DNA of 64,000 nt from Microcoleus sp. bin48.metabat.b7b8b9.023 (GTDB lineage: Bacteria; Cyanobacteriota; Cyanobacteriia; Cyanobacteriales; Microcoleaceae). Location: the NCBI RefSeq assembly GCF_013299185.1, contig NZ_JAAFKG010000028.1, forward strand, positions 28,663 through 92,662, written 5' to 3'. Each line of letters opens with the position of its first letter. Positions within the stretch are counted from its first letter, which is position 1. Below are positions 40,906-49,958 of the stretch, one piece after another. The notes beneath the pieces are model-generated. The model was not told where the DNA came from and made no database searches. It was given only the letters and a program-made list of their open reading frames with translations. The position numbers and the translations under genes were made by a program.

Positions 40906-41517
40906 TTAACAAATCGGCCGCTGTCCGGGTTTTACGGCGTGAATGTACTCGCTGCCGGATGTCGGCCATCCCCGCTTGTAATAGGCTTCCTCGGGCTTCC
41001 CCCAGCCCAACTGCAACAAAATTTCGAGAAAATCCAACTTTTCCCACTTCGAGAGACTCGCCCATTCTGTACGCTGGGCTAGAGCTTCTACGTCGATCGG
41101 CTCGATCGATCGAAAATCCTTCCCACTATTAATACTCAAATACAAATCCATGCCCGCAGTTACCCGCTCCCAGAATTCCAAAATCGCAGTCTTAGCAGCC
41201 TTCAGCGTCATCAAATCAACTGGTAGAGCGATTAATTCGTCATCCACTGCCGGGTAGCGTAGAGTATTGCCTTTAACCGTCATTTCCCGCCAGACAATCC
41301 CAGAAACTTGATGTTCCCGCTGGTATTCGTGCACGGCTGCCTTAAAATTTTGATAAGCAGTGAACTTTTGAACGCCCTCAGATTTGAGAAAGCGATCGAT
41401 CACGGGGTTTCCTGTAGCAGGAGTTTCAGTCAAATTGAGGCGCCGCCCGTGCAAGCAGGCTTGGCGCTCTTGAGCGAGGATTTTAATGAGTTCCGCCGTG
41501 CTGTAGATCTTGGGCAT
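40906..41517 (-). CDS. Hypothetical cyanobacterial protein
   Basis: About 203 residues from the ATG at 41517 (PKIYSTAELIKILAQERQACL); a TTG five codons upstream is less likely. Mostly alpha-helical, with VIDRFLKSEGVQKFTAYQNF, DLYLSINSGKDFRS and a C-terminal HAVKPGQRPIC. No recognised domain. Codon use fits the chromosome. Confidence 0.7.
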   Translation of the reverse strand: MPKIYSTAELIKILAQERQACLHGRRLNLTETPATGNPVIDRFLKSEGVQKFTAYQNFKAAVHEYQREHQVSGIVWREMTVKGNTLRYPAVDDELIALPVDLMTLKAAKTAILEFWERVTAGMDLYLSINSGKDFRSIEPIDVEALAQRTEWASLSKWEKLDFLEILLQLGWGKPEEAYYKRGWPTSGSEYIHAVKPGQRPIC

Positions 41518-41785
41518 CTTTAATTCAGGCAAAATCTATTGATTTGCGGGTCTGGCTGGTTCGATCTGCTAATTTTCAGTAAAGATTATTTGTTTTTTTG
41601 AGCAATATCACTTTTGCAGTTATTGTAACTTTTCTGTGTAGTTAATTCTAGTTTGATAGTTTACACGAGTTGGGCCCATAAATCCCGAAAGCTTTTTGAA
41701 AAAAGCAGTTAATCGCGATACAGAATTGCGATTTAAGCTGTCCGCTGCGCGGCGGGCGTACCTCGTGGAATTTTTCGCGAACAAC

Positions 41786-41813
41786 AAAGCCCCCTCACTC
41801 GAAGGAGGGGGCT
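41786..41813 (-). terminator. GC-rich terminator after RRM gene
   Basis: GCCCCCTC (41789-41796) pairs with GAGGGGGC (41805-41812); on the minus strand it is followed by TTTGTTG. It lies about 110 bases after the RRM stop. Confidence 0.75.
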
Positions 41814-41924
41814 AAACTGAGTTAAAGATTTGGCAGTTGTATTTAGCGAGTCCAACAACCCGAAAAAAAAGCAGCATTCGCGCTTGCTGTCAACTACCAA
41901 AACTCAAATTTTTAGTTTCCAAGC

Positions 41925-42239
41925 TTAGTAGCGTCGTGAAGAGCGATTGTTGTCGCCCCAGCCGCCGCCGCCACCCGAGGAGCGTTTGTTGTTGTTTTCC
42001 CGAGGTTTGGCTTTGTTGACTTTCAAGTCACGGCCCATCCACTCAGCACCGTCGAGGGCTGCAATGGCTGCTGCTTCTTCTGCTTCGCTGGCCATTTCGA
42101 CAAAAGCAAAACCCCGCATTCTGCCTGTTTCCCGATCCACTGGCACTTGGACGCGGCTTACAGTACCGTACTCGGCAAATACTTCGTTGAGGTCGTCTGA
42201 TGTGACCTCATAAGAAAGATTACCCACGTAAATCGACAT
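41925..42239 (-). CDS. RRM RNA-binding protein
   Basis: 104 residues: RNP2 IYVGNLSY (3-10), RNP1 RGFAFVEM (43-50), then an Asn/Gly/Ser/Arg-rich tail with a five-Gly run. Closely related to the protein at 35949, longer in the tail. Such Gly-rich tailed Rbps in cyanobacteria are often stress- or cold-responsive. The 300-base upstream region is AT-rich. Confidence 0.94.
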   Translation of the reverse strand: MSIYVGNLSYEVTSDDLNEVFAEYGTVSRVQVPVDRETGRMRGFAFVEMASEAEEAAAIAALDGAEWMGRDLKVNKAKPRENNNKRSSGGGGGWGDNNRSSRRY

Positions 42240-42531
42240 AAAATCTCCAGAATCTAATTAGGGTGCAGAGACTTAGATTCGGAGAGACGCTTGTAAATAA
42301 ACACCAACAAACTACGCAACCGAATTTAATTCTTGAAAAACTACTATAACATGAAGCCAGCAGAATCAGCAATTGCCTGTCTTAATTTTCAATTTAGGGT
42401 GCCGTCGGGCAATCTCCCACGGAAAGTATTCTTGATAACTGACATATTGCACTGTTAGCCTCATCACCTTGGTTTTTTGCTGTGCGATCGAGCTGAGGGC
42501 TGATTTTTTTGATTGCTGTTAGCAGGTGGAT

Positions 42532-42811
42532 GTTGACAGTTGACAGTTGACAGTTGACAGTTGACAGTTGATTAGACTTCTTGCCTCAGTCCTTTTAATC
42601 AAATTTTGGGAAGCTGCTCAAAGCAATCTCACAATTAAAAAAAATTGTGGGATGTTGCTCTCAGCAGCGTCCAGTTGACAGTTGACAGTTGACAGTTGAC
42701 AGTTGACAGTTGATTAGACTTCTTGCCTCAGTCCTTTTAATCAAATTTTGGGAAGCTGCTCAAAGCAATCTCACAATTTAAAGAAAATTGTGGGATGTTG
42801 CTCTCAGAAGC
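42532..42811 (+). repeat. Tandem 142-base units anchored by CAGTTGA heptads
   Basis: Two units, 42532-42670 and 42672-42811, each with an array of five to six heptads, then ATTAGACTTCTTGCCTCAGT and a CACAATT/AATTGTG hairpin. Period 142 bases. The block differs from that in copies A-C although the heptads are identical. Before it (42240-42531) nothing recognisable is seen. Confidence 0.93.
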
Positions 42812-42895
42812 ATCATAAGTATTTTGAAAAGAAGTCTATTTCATGTGTTAGATGAATTTCTAATCTCCGATCTCCAGTCTCGGATCGCATCGGAT

Positions 42896-43744
42896 TTAGC
42901 GCCCTGTAATGGCGACCCAAAAATAATTCTCAAAAGAGTTCTTAGGAATATCTACGCGAATTTTTCTGCCCCAAGTATAAACATCAAAACTAACGCGAGA
43001 TCGATCGCCCTTTCGGGCACTTCCCTCATCAATTGCGACATTTCCCAACAGCGCCACCCAGTGACTCGGATAAGGAATCAGCGGCGGTTTGTTTTGCAGC
43101 ATTCCCTCAGCAGTAATCAAAGCAAAAGCAAATCCCCCAGCTTTTATCGCCTCGTCGGCGGCCCGCAGCGCTGGAATATCGCCGCTGAAATAAGCGTAGT
43201 GAGATTTTACATCCGGGCTTCCCAAAATTTCTCGCGCCCACCCAGCCATTTCCCAAGATTTGGTCATCCCGCTGATGTTGCGGACAATTTCTGGGGCGTT
43301 GGCTTCGATGGGAAATATCAAATTTTCTGATTCGCGCAACGCCGATAAAACCATCCAGTCTGCTTGGGGCATCCGCAAATTGCCTTTGCTTTGCCGCAGC
43401 GTCATTGAGGGAGAAATCGATCGCATGGATTGAGTGCGAAAACTGCCGGTTTCCCAAAGACGGCGGCAGATTTCGACGTAGCGGAGGGGGCTGCGCGTCA
43501 AGAGTGTAAAGGTGACGGCTGCGGGGCCGCAAAAAGGCTGTCCGCCTTGATTTATTTGAAACGGATCGTGGATGCGCGATCGCATTTCGGCGATAATTTG
43601 ACTTTTGTTGAGAGCCGGCCAAAAGCTGAGCAGGTTCGAGCGTTCAAATTCGGAAATTGCCTCATCTGCTTGCTGTAGCGAATTTTGGTTTGACAGTTGG
43701 GAAGTGGAACTCGCAATTGCGATCGAGTTGTCTGATTGTGTCAT
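42896..43744 (-). CDS. Predicted cysteine-protease-like protein
   Basis: 282 residues. NQGGQPFCGPAAVTF near residues 65-79 places a Cys (Cys72) at the start of a helix, as in papain-fold enzymes; PSHWVALLG (His228) and DVYTWG (Asp254 region) supply a plausible His and third residue. The order Cys-His-Asp and the spacing are compatible with a C39/NlpC-like catalytic triad, though I cannot match a named family. Residues 1-35 are low complexity. No signal peptide. It could be a toxin-type or regulatory peptidase; its neighbourhood is repeats and a TPR gene. Confidence 0.65.
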   Translation of the reverse strand: MTQSDNSIAIASSTSQLSNQNSLQQADEAISEFERSNLLSFWPALNKSQIIAEMRSRIHDPFQINQGGQPFCGPAAVTFTLLTRSPLRYVEICRRLWETGSFRTQSMRSISPSMTLRQSKGNLRMPQADWMVLSALRESENLIFPIEANAPEIVRNISGMTKSWEMAGWAREILGSPDVKSHYAYFSGDIPALRAADEAIKAGGFAFALITAEGMLQNKPPLIPYPSHWVALLGNVAIDEGSARKGDRSRVSFDVYTWGRKIRVDIPKNSFENYFWVAITGR

Positions 43745-43892
43745 TTTTAGGATAAGTCGGAGCTGTTAATATTTGCCTATATTTGATTGCTTGTGCGATC
43801 GCGATCGATCGGGATCGATCAATATTATTTTAGGGTTTAATTAGATTTTTTTGTAGACCGCAGATAATCCACAGGAAGAGAAGAAGAAGAGA

Positions 43893-44003
43893 TATATAGC
43901 CTTTCTCAAAAAGGTGAGGTATGACTTACAGGTTATATAACCACCCAGACAAAGAGGGCCCAAGCCCAACAACGTACCTCATATGAGAGCTTGATCCGCT
44001 ATA
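43893..44003. mobile_element. MITE-like element A (imperfect TIRs)
   Basis: About 111 bases. Left end TATATAGCCTTTCTC...GGTGAGGTA; right end TACCTCAT ... CCGCTATA. It matches the better preserved copy at 52623-52732 along its length, including CCAACAACGTACCTCAT. Tandem GGGCATT heptads follow (44022-44048). Confidence 0.8.
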
Positions 44004-44253
44004 GCCTTTGTCAGAAAGATAGGGCATTGGGCATTGGGCATTGGGCATAGGCCATATCTCATTTTTTCGAGAACCCCTATATCTCGGTAAGTTTTTCCTT
44101 ATATCATTTCCAATTTCATCGGAATTACTGTAGTGCGAGCGTCTCGCTCGCGATTCAGGCGGTTCGCTATGGACGCTCGCACGCTCAACGATTCAAATAT
44201 ATAATTCCGATGCTAACGGAAACGTTACTATTCCTTCTTCCTTACTAGCTTTG

Positions 44254-44332
44254 GTCAACTGTCAACTGTCAACTGTCAACTGTCAACTGTCAACTGTCAA
44301 CCGTCAACTGTCAACTGTCAACTATCAACTGT
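44254..44332. repeat. CAACTGT heptad array
   Basis: About eleven tandem units with rare variants (CAACCGT, CAACTAT). It abuts the stop codon of the TPR gene (44334). The gap 43745-44253 otherwise holds the MITE, the GGGCATT heptads, and a GAGCGTCTCGCTCGCG palindrome at about 44146. Confidence 0.95.
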
Positions 44333-44333
44333 C

Positions 44334-46016
44334 TTACCATTTTCCTGACATTGCATCTTTGAGTCTCAATTCTTCTCGACTGACTAGAGCTTCGTAGTAA
44401 TCTGGTTTGATTTCTAGGGCGACTCCGTAAGAACTAATTGCATCTTGAGTCCGCTGCAATTTTTGCAAAACGTCGCCGCGCTGCGCCCAAGCTTCCCAGT
44501 TGTGGGGCTTGAGTTGAATCACTCGATCGAAAGCGACAAGTGATTCGGAATAGCGCTGCATTTTCCCCAGCACCAGGCCTCGCTGCACCCAGCCTTGATA
44601 GCTGTCGGGCCAGATAGTAATTGCTCGATCGTATGATGCTAGACTTTGTTCGTATTGTTCCAAATTTGACAGGGCGTTGCCACGTTTCAACCAAGCTTCA
44701 AAATTGTCTGGCACGTTTTGAATGACGCGGTTGTAAGCTGCGACGGCTTCTTCGTAACGCTGCAATTTTTCCAGGGCTGCGCCTTGCTGCAATCCTACTT
44801 TTGATGTAACGTCTGTTTCAGAACTTAGAGAGATTACTTTATCAAAACAGGCGATCGCTTCTTCGTATTGCTCTAATTTTTCTAGGGCTTCGCCTCGCAA
44901 ATTCCAAGCTTCTAGAAAATTTCCTTCAATTTGGAGGGCATTGCTGTAAGCGATAATCGCATCTTTGTAGCGTTCCAATTCTGCTAGGGCCATACCTCTG
45001 CCCAGCCAAGCTTCGGGGAAATTCGGATTAATTTGAATCGCTCGATCGAAAGCATCGATCGCACTTTCATAATCTCTTGATTCTGACAGTGTTTGCCCCC
45101 GCCCGATCCATGCTTCGGGATAAGCGGGATTCATTTGAATTGCCCGATCGAAACAAGCAATTGCCCCATCGCGCCACTGGTGTTTCAGGGCCATTCCTTT
45201 GTACAGCCAAGCTTCGGAGTCGTTGGGTTGGAGTAGCAAGACGCGATCGTAAGCTGTGACTGCTTCTCCATATTTGTGCAATTTTGCCGAAGCAATGCCC
45301 CGATTGAACCAAGCCAAAGTGTTTTGTGGTTGCAGTTGAATGGCGCGATCGTAAGAAGTTACAGCTTCAGCGTAGCGTTCCGCCTTCATCAAAGCCAAAC
45401 CTCGGTTCAGCCAAGCTTCCCAATTAGTCGGGACGAGTTTGAGAGCGCGCTCGTAGGCCGCTACAGCCTCAGCGTAGCGCGAGGCTTGCAGCAACACGCT
45501 GCCTTGCCTGCACCACATCGCGGGCAAATTTGGATGAAGTTGGGTTGCTTTTTTGTAACAGGTTGCTGCTTTGTCCCACTCCTGCATTTCTTCTAAAACT
45601 CTGCCCTGCTGATACCAAGCTTCGTGCTTTTCTGGATTGATTTCAATTGCTTTGTCAAAAGTCGCGATCGCCTCGGAGTAATTTTGCAAACTGAACAATG
45701 CTGTCCCGCGCAGCATCCAGGCCCAATATTCCTCGGGATTAATGGCGATCGCTCGATCGCAACAGGCTACGGATTCTGCCCAAGAGGACAGTTGCTTGTA
45801 AGCTTTGCCCAGATTCAGCCACGCGCGGGCCCAATCCGGCTTAATTTGCACCGCTTTTCCGTAGCAAATGATTGCCGCTTCGTACCTTCCCGATGCGTAG
45901 TGTCTGTTGCCCCGATCGTAATCTGGAAATGCTGCAAAAATTCTTAAAATCGGGGGCAGCAGAGCTGGTTGGGGGTTTGAGGAGTTTTCCGTGGTAGAAG
46001 TCGAAAGGTCTGGCAT
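44334..46016 (-). CDS. Tetratricopeptide repeat protein
   Basis: 560 residues made almost entirely of about 14 TPRs of 34 residues, recognisable by the repeated pattern AWxxRGxALxxLxRYxEAxxxYDRAIxxxP. A short Ser/Thr/Pro-rich head of 35 residues precedes them. No enzymatic domain and no signal peptide. TPR superhelices mediate protein assembly; the partner is unknown. Adjacent repeats differ by substitutions but show high internal DNA similarity, so the gene is prone to repeat-number change. Confidence 0.92.
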   Translation of the reverse strand: MPDLSTSTTENSSNPQPALLPPILRIFAAFPDYDRGNRHYASGRYEAAIICYGKAVQIKPDWARAWLNLGKAYKQLSSWAESVACCDRAIAINPEEYWAWMLRGTALFSLQNYSEAIATFDKAIEINPEKHEAWYQQGRVLEEMQEWDKAATCYKKATQLHPNLPAMWCRQGSVLLQASRYAEAVAAYERALKLVPTNWEAWLNRGLALMKAERYAEAVTSYDRAIQLQPQNTLAWFNRGIASAKLHKYGEAVTAYDRVLLLQPNDSEAWLYKGMALKHQWRDGAIACFDRAIQMNPAYPEAWIGRGQTLSESRDYESAIDAFDRAIQINPNFPEAWLGRGMALAELERYKDAIIAYSNALQIEGNFLEAWNLRGEALEKLEQYEEAIACFDKVISLSSETDVTSKVGLQQGAALEKLQRYEEAVAAYNRVIQNVPDNFEAWLKRGNALSNLEQYEQSLASYDRAITIWPDSYQGWVQRGLVLGKMQRYSESLVAFDRVIQLKPHNWEAWAQRGDVLQKLQRTQDAISSYGVALEIKPDYYEALVSREELRLKDAMSGKW

Positions 46017-46113
46017 ACGCCTTGCACGTAAAAAAGTTAGTGGGATAACAAGCTGGCGGTCTTATATATTAACTTATGATTTTGTTAAATCGCTGCTGTT
46101 TTGAGACCAACTT

Positions 46114-46230
46114 AGCATATCAGGTCTACTAGCACTCACGATCTTTACTTAGCCATAACTCAGTGGCTGTATTTGTATAAAATTATGCACTCTTCTCACT
46201 TTCCGTACAGAGCTGTACAATACCGTCAGT
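46114..46230 (+). repeat. Left member of a ~115-base dispersed repeat pair
   Basis: Contains CTTAGCATATCAGGTCTACT, then GTATTTGTATAAAATTATGCA and GCTGTACAATACCGTCAG. The same ordered blocks occur at 52827-52937 in the same orientation. Confidence 0.75.
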
Positions 46231-46446
46231 CGATTTTCGATTTTCACTGTTCGATTTTCGATTGACTCCACAGATGAATCTGGGAGCTTGAACCAGAGTC
46301 TAAAATTTTGATCTCTCCACTACGAATGTCTGAAACTTGTATCCGTTTTTGGGCTGGGTTTACCTTCCCATCATCTCCAAAAGTGCTTCTATAGAACCTA
46401 TTTTATATTTTTTATTCAACAATAAGTCGGACAAACAAGCCGTCTC

Positions 46447-46574
46447 ATATAGCAATCCTAAATCATTTGCATAATTATTTTAGGGGCTCTTTGCCTCGTG
46501 GTTGCCCGATAGGTATGGGGTAGGCACGGGGGCACTACCTACAAATTTATCTGAATCATTTAGGATTGCGATAT
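46447..46574. mobile_element. MITE-like element with 22-base TIRs
   Basis: ATATAGCAATCCTAAATCAT at 46447 is mirrored by ATATCGCAATCCTAAATGAT read on the opposite strand from 46574. About 128 bases, no coding capacity. The 46017-47006 gap otherwise holds the repeat at 46114 and AT-rich DNA with no gene. Confidence 0.8.
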
Positions 46575-47006
46575 AACTCAATAGCCACAACATGAGAAAT
46601 CATGTAGCGACGAAGCAAAAAAGCTGAAATCCTTCTTGCATAAAGCTTGTGGCAACGGCAATAGATGTCAAATGGGTTCTATAAACGGTGTTAATTTTCC
46701 CAGAATCCTTCAAATCTCTGCGCTGCGATATCTGAGTTAATAGAGTCTGTCATTAAAAAGGTAGTGTGTTAACTTTTATTGCGATGGCTATACATCGTTT
46801 AATTAAGAGGTATGTTGTTCTTTATATCGAGTTGCTCGGGATGGCAATAAATAGTAGTTGCTAAATATTAGGCAATAAAAACCAATCAATTCATTTCATT
46901 GCGACACTTTTTTTTCCAAAAATTTAAAAGGAGTTGGTTTGGCAAAAATCAAAATCAATTGGTGTCAGACGTTGATTTGGACAAGTTAAGTTGAGGGAAG
47001 AGTTTC

Positions 47007-47888
47007 ATGATGCAACTCAATTTAAGTCGATCGCACAAGACGATCGCCCTAATATTCATTGCCTCCTTACTGATCAACGTGTTCGCGATCGAAAGCACGT
47101 ACTCTCAGCAAAGCTGCCCAAAAGTGCAAACTTCAATTCAGATTATCGACGAAACGGGCGGGAGGTGGATTTCTGACACGTCCCTGTACGATTCACCTTT
47201 CAAGAACTATGTAACTACCATTTCCAAACACGTCAGGGCCAAGATTGACGGAATGGCTCAGTGCCACGGGGATTTGAAAAGTTCTCCAGAAGTCAAGCTT
47301 TTTTTCGTTTACCGTCGGCTGGTCACATCCACGCCAATCGTAGCACCGTTCAACTTAGAGCGTACACAATCTAATGGTACCGGGTATTTGGATAGTCCTT
47401 GGGTAAAACTCACGTTGGGCCGTTCGCCCAGGCTGGTTGTGCGTGCCGTGTTCCTATGGAACGAACAACAGTTTCTGCTCGACCAATCACTGATGTCGGG
47501 CATACGTGCCTCGCCCACCAATCCTCTGGTTCCGATCGATCAGGCGATCTTCGAGAAATTTGTAGAAGATTACACGGACTCTGTGGTGGATGTAAGGTCT
47601 CCAGAAGCCAAATCTGCCGGCCAAGCCAGTATTTCAAAGCGCTTGCCACCAGAAATATTTTGGCTGTTTCGTAATGCGCGGCAAAGCAGCTTGTCTGCGT
47701 TCCAGGTGGAAGTAACCTCCGCTCTTAACTCCATCCTTACGCAGGCAGCGATCGGATATACCGATCTTACCAAGGCTCTCGTTGACCAATTTTTTACATC
47801 AGCACAAACAGAGATCCGCTACGAAAGCGTTCTCGATCTCAAAGACATATTCACCCTCGATCGATACCGGGTTAACCGACTTCACTAA
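47007..47888 (+). CDS. Secreted unknown protein, tandem paralog 1
   Basis: 293 residues with an N-terminal signal peptide (KTIALIFIASLLINVFA, cleavage near STYSQQ). Conserved in all three copies: CPKVQTSIQIIDETGG, AKIDGMAQCHGDLKSSPEVK, LERTQSN, DSPWVKLTLGRSPRLVVRAVF, SGIRASPTNP, ASISKRLPPE and LDLKDIFTLDRYR. Two conserved Cys (about 36 and 86) may form a disulfide. No domain recognised. It is followed by a truncated copy of the start of the downstream RTX gene. Confidence 0.8.
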   Translation: MMQLNLSRSHKTIALIFIASLLINVFAIESTYSQQSCPKVQTSIQIIDETGGRWISDTSLYDSPFKNYVTTISKHVRAKIDGMAQCHGDLKSSPEVKLFFVYRRLVTSTPIVAPFNLERTQSNGTGYLDSPWVKLTLGRSPRLVVRAVFLWNEQQFLLDQSLMSGIRASPTNPLVPIDQAIFEKFVEDYTDSVVDVRSPEAKSAGQASISKRLPPEIFWLFRNARQSSLSAFQVEVTSALNSILTQAAIGYTDLTKALVDQFFTSAQTEIRYESVLDLKDIFTLDRYRVNRLH

Positions 47889-47899
47889 GGAAAAAAATC

Positions 47900-48031
47900 A
47901 TGGTTTGGACTTTTTCTCAAAAGACGACGTTAACTGGTTTTATTCCTGCCGAAGAAGCAGCGATCCTTAAATTAGTTCATTGCAACACTTCTTTTTCTCA
48001 AATAGCTAAGTTAAGACGTGTTAGACGTTGA
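47900..48031 (+). pseudogene. Truncated 5' end of the RTX-protein gene, copy 1
   Basis: Reads VWTFSQKTTLTGFIPAEE (43 codons in all), matching the first ~22 residues of the 49959 protein (AWTFREKTNFTGFIAADE), then diverges and stops. The preceding AAGGAAAAAAAT leader is also shared. It marks the right edge of a duplicated unit. Confidence 0.85.
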
Positions 48032-48061
48032 TTTGGACAAGAAAGTTGAGGGAAGAGTTTC

Positions 48062-48958
48062 ATGATGCCACTCAATTTAAGAATTCGATCTCACAAGATC
48101 GCCATAATACTTATGGCCTCCTTACTAATCAACGTACTTGCTATCAAAAGCACGTACTCTCAGCAGAACTGCCAAAATGTGCAAACTTCAATTCAGAGTA
48201 TCGACGAAACGGGCGGGAGGCAGTTTTCTGGCACGTCCGTTGACAGTTTGCCGGATTCACCTTTCAAGAACTATGCAACTACAATTTCCCAACACGTCAG
48301 GGCCAAGATTGACGGAATGGCTCAGTGCCACGGGGATTTGAAAAGTTCTCCAGAAGTCAAGCTTTTTTTCGTTTATCGTCGGCTGGTCACATCCGTGAGT
48401 CCGCCAATTGAAGGGCCGTTCAACTTAGAGCGTACACAATCTAATGATACCAGGTATTTGGATAGTCCTTGGGTAAAACTCACGTTGGGCCGATCGCCCA
48501 GGCTCGTTGTGCGTGCCGTGTTCCTCTGGAGCGAACGACAGTTTCTGCTCGATCAAACACTGATGTCGGGCATACGTGCCTCACCCACCAATCCTATGGT
48601 TCCAATTGATGAGCCCATGTTCGAGCAATTTGTAAAAGATTATACGGACTCTGTGCTGGTTGTACCGTCTCAAGCCCGGCCTGCTGCCCAAGCCAGTATT
48701 TCAAAGCGCTTGCCACCAGAAATCCTTTGGCTGTTTCGCCATGCGTTTCAAAGCACACGCATTCCTTTCTCTAGGCATGCGAAATCCGCTCTTGTATCCG
48801 TCCTTGAGCGGGGAGCAAGCGGATATACCGATCTTACCAAGACCCTCGTTGACCAATTTTTCGCGTCAGAAACGACCCAGAGCCGCTACGAAAGCGTTCT
48901 CGATCTCAAAGACATATTCACCCTCGATCGATACCGGGTTAACAACCTTCTTCGTTAA
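48062..48958 (+). CDS. Secreted unknown protein, tandem paralog 2
   Basis: 298 residues, signal peptide as in paralog 1, and the same conserved blocks; it differs mainly in the segments SVDSLPDSPF, VSPPIEGPF and the C-terminal 70 residues (AFQSTRIPFSRHAKSAL). The upstream bases TTAGACGTTGATTTGGACAA before the start are shared with the other two units, indicating duplication including the leader. Confidence 0.8.
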   Translation: MMPLNLRIRSHKIAIILMASLLINVLAIKSTYSQQNCQNVQTSIQSIDETGGRQFSGTSVDSLPDSPFKNYATTISQHVRAKIDGMAQCHGDLKSSPEVKLFFVYRRLVTSVSPPIEGPFNLERTQSNDTRYLDSPWVKLTLGRSPRLVVRAVFLWSERQFLLDQTLMSGIRASPTNPMVPIDEPMFEQFVKDYTDSVLVVPSQARPAAQASISKRLPPEILWLFRHAFQSTRIPFSRHAKSALVSVLERGASGYTDLTKTLVDQFFASETTQSRYESVLDLKDIFTLDRYRVNNLLR

Positions 48959-48969
48959 GGAAAAAAATT

Positions 48970-48990
48970 ATGGCTTGGACTTTTTCTTAA
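48970..48990 (+). pseudogene. Truncated 5' end of the RTX-protein gene, copy 2
   Basis: ATGGCTTGGACTTTTTCTTA with an early TAA after six codons; then AAGACGACGTTAA as in copy 1 before the next unit begins. More eroded than copy 1. Confidence 0.75.
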
Positions 48991-49053
48991 AAGACGACGT
49001 TAATTTGTGTCAGACGTTGATTTGGACAAGAAAGTTGAGGGAAGGGTTTCATT

Positions 49054-49947
49054 ATGCCACTCAATTTAAGAATTCGATCGCACAAAACGATCGCCCTAAT
49101 ATTCATTGCCTCCTTACTGATCAACGTACTCGCGATGAAAAGCACGTACTCTCAGCAGAGCTGCCCAAAAGTGCAAACTTCAATTCAGATTATCGACGAA
49201 ACGGGCGGGAGGCAGATTTCTGGCACCTCCGTTGACACTTTGCAGGATTCACCTTTCAAGAACTATGTCACTACCATTTCCAAACACGTCTCTGCCAAGA
49301 TTGACGAAATATCGCAGTGCCACGGAGATTTGAAAAGTTCTCCAGAAGTCAAGCTTTTTTTCGTTTACCGTCCGCTGGTCAAATCCACAACTGCGCCAAT
49401 CGTAGCACCGTTCGACTTAGAGCGTACACAATCCAATGATGCCAGGTATTTGGATAGTCCTTGGGTAAAACTCACGTTCAGCCGTTCGCCCAGGCTCGTT
49501 GTGCGTGCGGTGTTCCTGTGGAACGAACGACAGTTTCTGTTCGATCAAGCACTGATGTCGGGCATACGTGCCTCGCCCACCAATCCTCTGCTTCCGATTG
49601 ATAACGGCATCTTCAGGCAATTTATACAAGATTACAAGGACTCTGTGCTGCTTGCACCGTCTCCAGAAGCCCTGCCTGCCGCCGAAGCCAGTATTTCAAA
49701 GCGTTTGCCACCAGATATTCTTTGGCTGTTTCGCTATGCGTCGGGGCAACGCGGTCCTTTCTACACGTGGCTGGACCTCGCTCTGAAATCCGCCGTTACG
49801 CGGGGAGCGATCGAATATACCGATCTTACCAAGACCCTCGTTGACCAATTTTTCGCGTCAGAAACGACTGAGATCCGCTACGAAAGCGTGCTCGATCTCA
49901 AAGACATATTCACTCTCGATCGATACCGGATTAACGACCTTCATTAA
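49054..49947 (+). CDS. Secreted unknown protein, tandem paralog 3
   Basis: 297 residues, signal peptide and conserved blocks as in the other copies; this is the copy that directly precedes the full-length RTX gene (11 bases). Differences cluster in KIDEISQCHGD, RPLVKSTTAP and the region SGQRGPFYTWLDLALK. Probably co-translated with the RTX gene and the best candidate for its functional partner. Confidence 0.8.
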   Translation: MPLNLRIRSHKTIALIFIASLLINVLAMKSTYSQQSCPKVQTSIQIIDETGGRQISGTSVDTLQDSPFKNYVTTISKHVSAKIDEISQCHGDLKSSPEVKLFFVYRPLVKSTTAPIVAPFDLERTQSNDARYLDSPWVKLTFSRSPRLVVRAVFLWNERQFLFDQALMSGIRASPTNPLLPIDNGIFRQFIQDYKDSVLLAPSPEALPAAEASISKRLPPDILWLFRYASGQRGPFYTWLDLALKSAVTRGAIEYTDLTKTLVDQFFASETTEIRYESVLDLKDIFTLDRYRINDLH

Positions 49948-49958
49948 GGAAAAAAATT

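Noticed and set aside
41640..41920. tRNA or other structured RNA near the GCCCCCTC hairpin
   Set aside because: Only a simple GC-rich hairpin with a T-rich tail is visible, best read as a terminator; no cloverleaf was found.
44334..46016. Long plus-strand open frames within the TPR gene
   Set aside because: They mirror the repetitive TPR coding and have no start context or domain.
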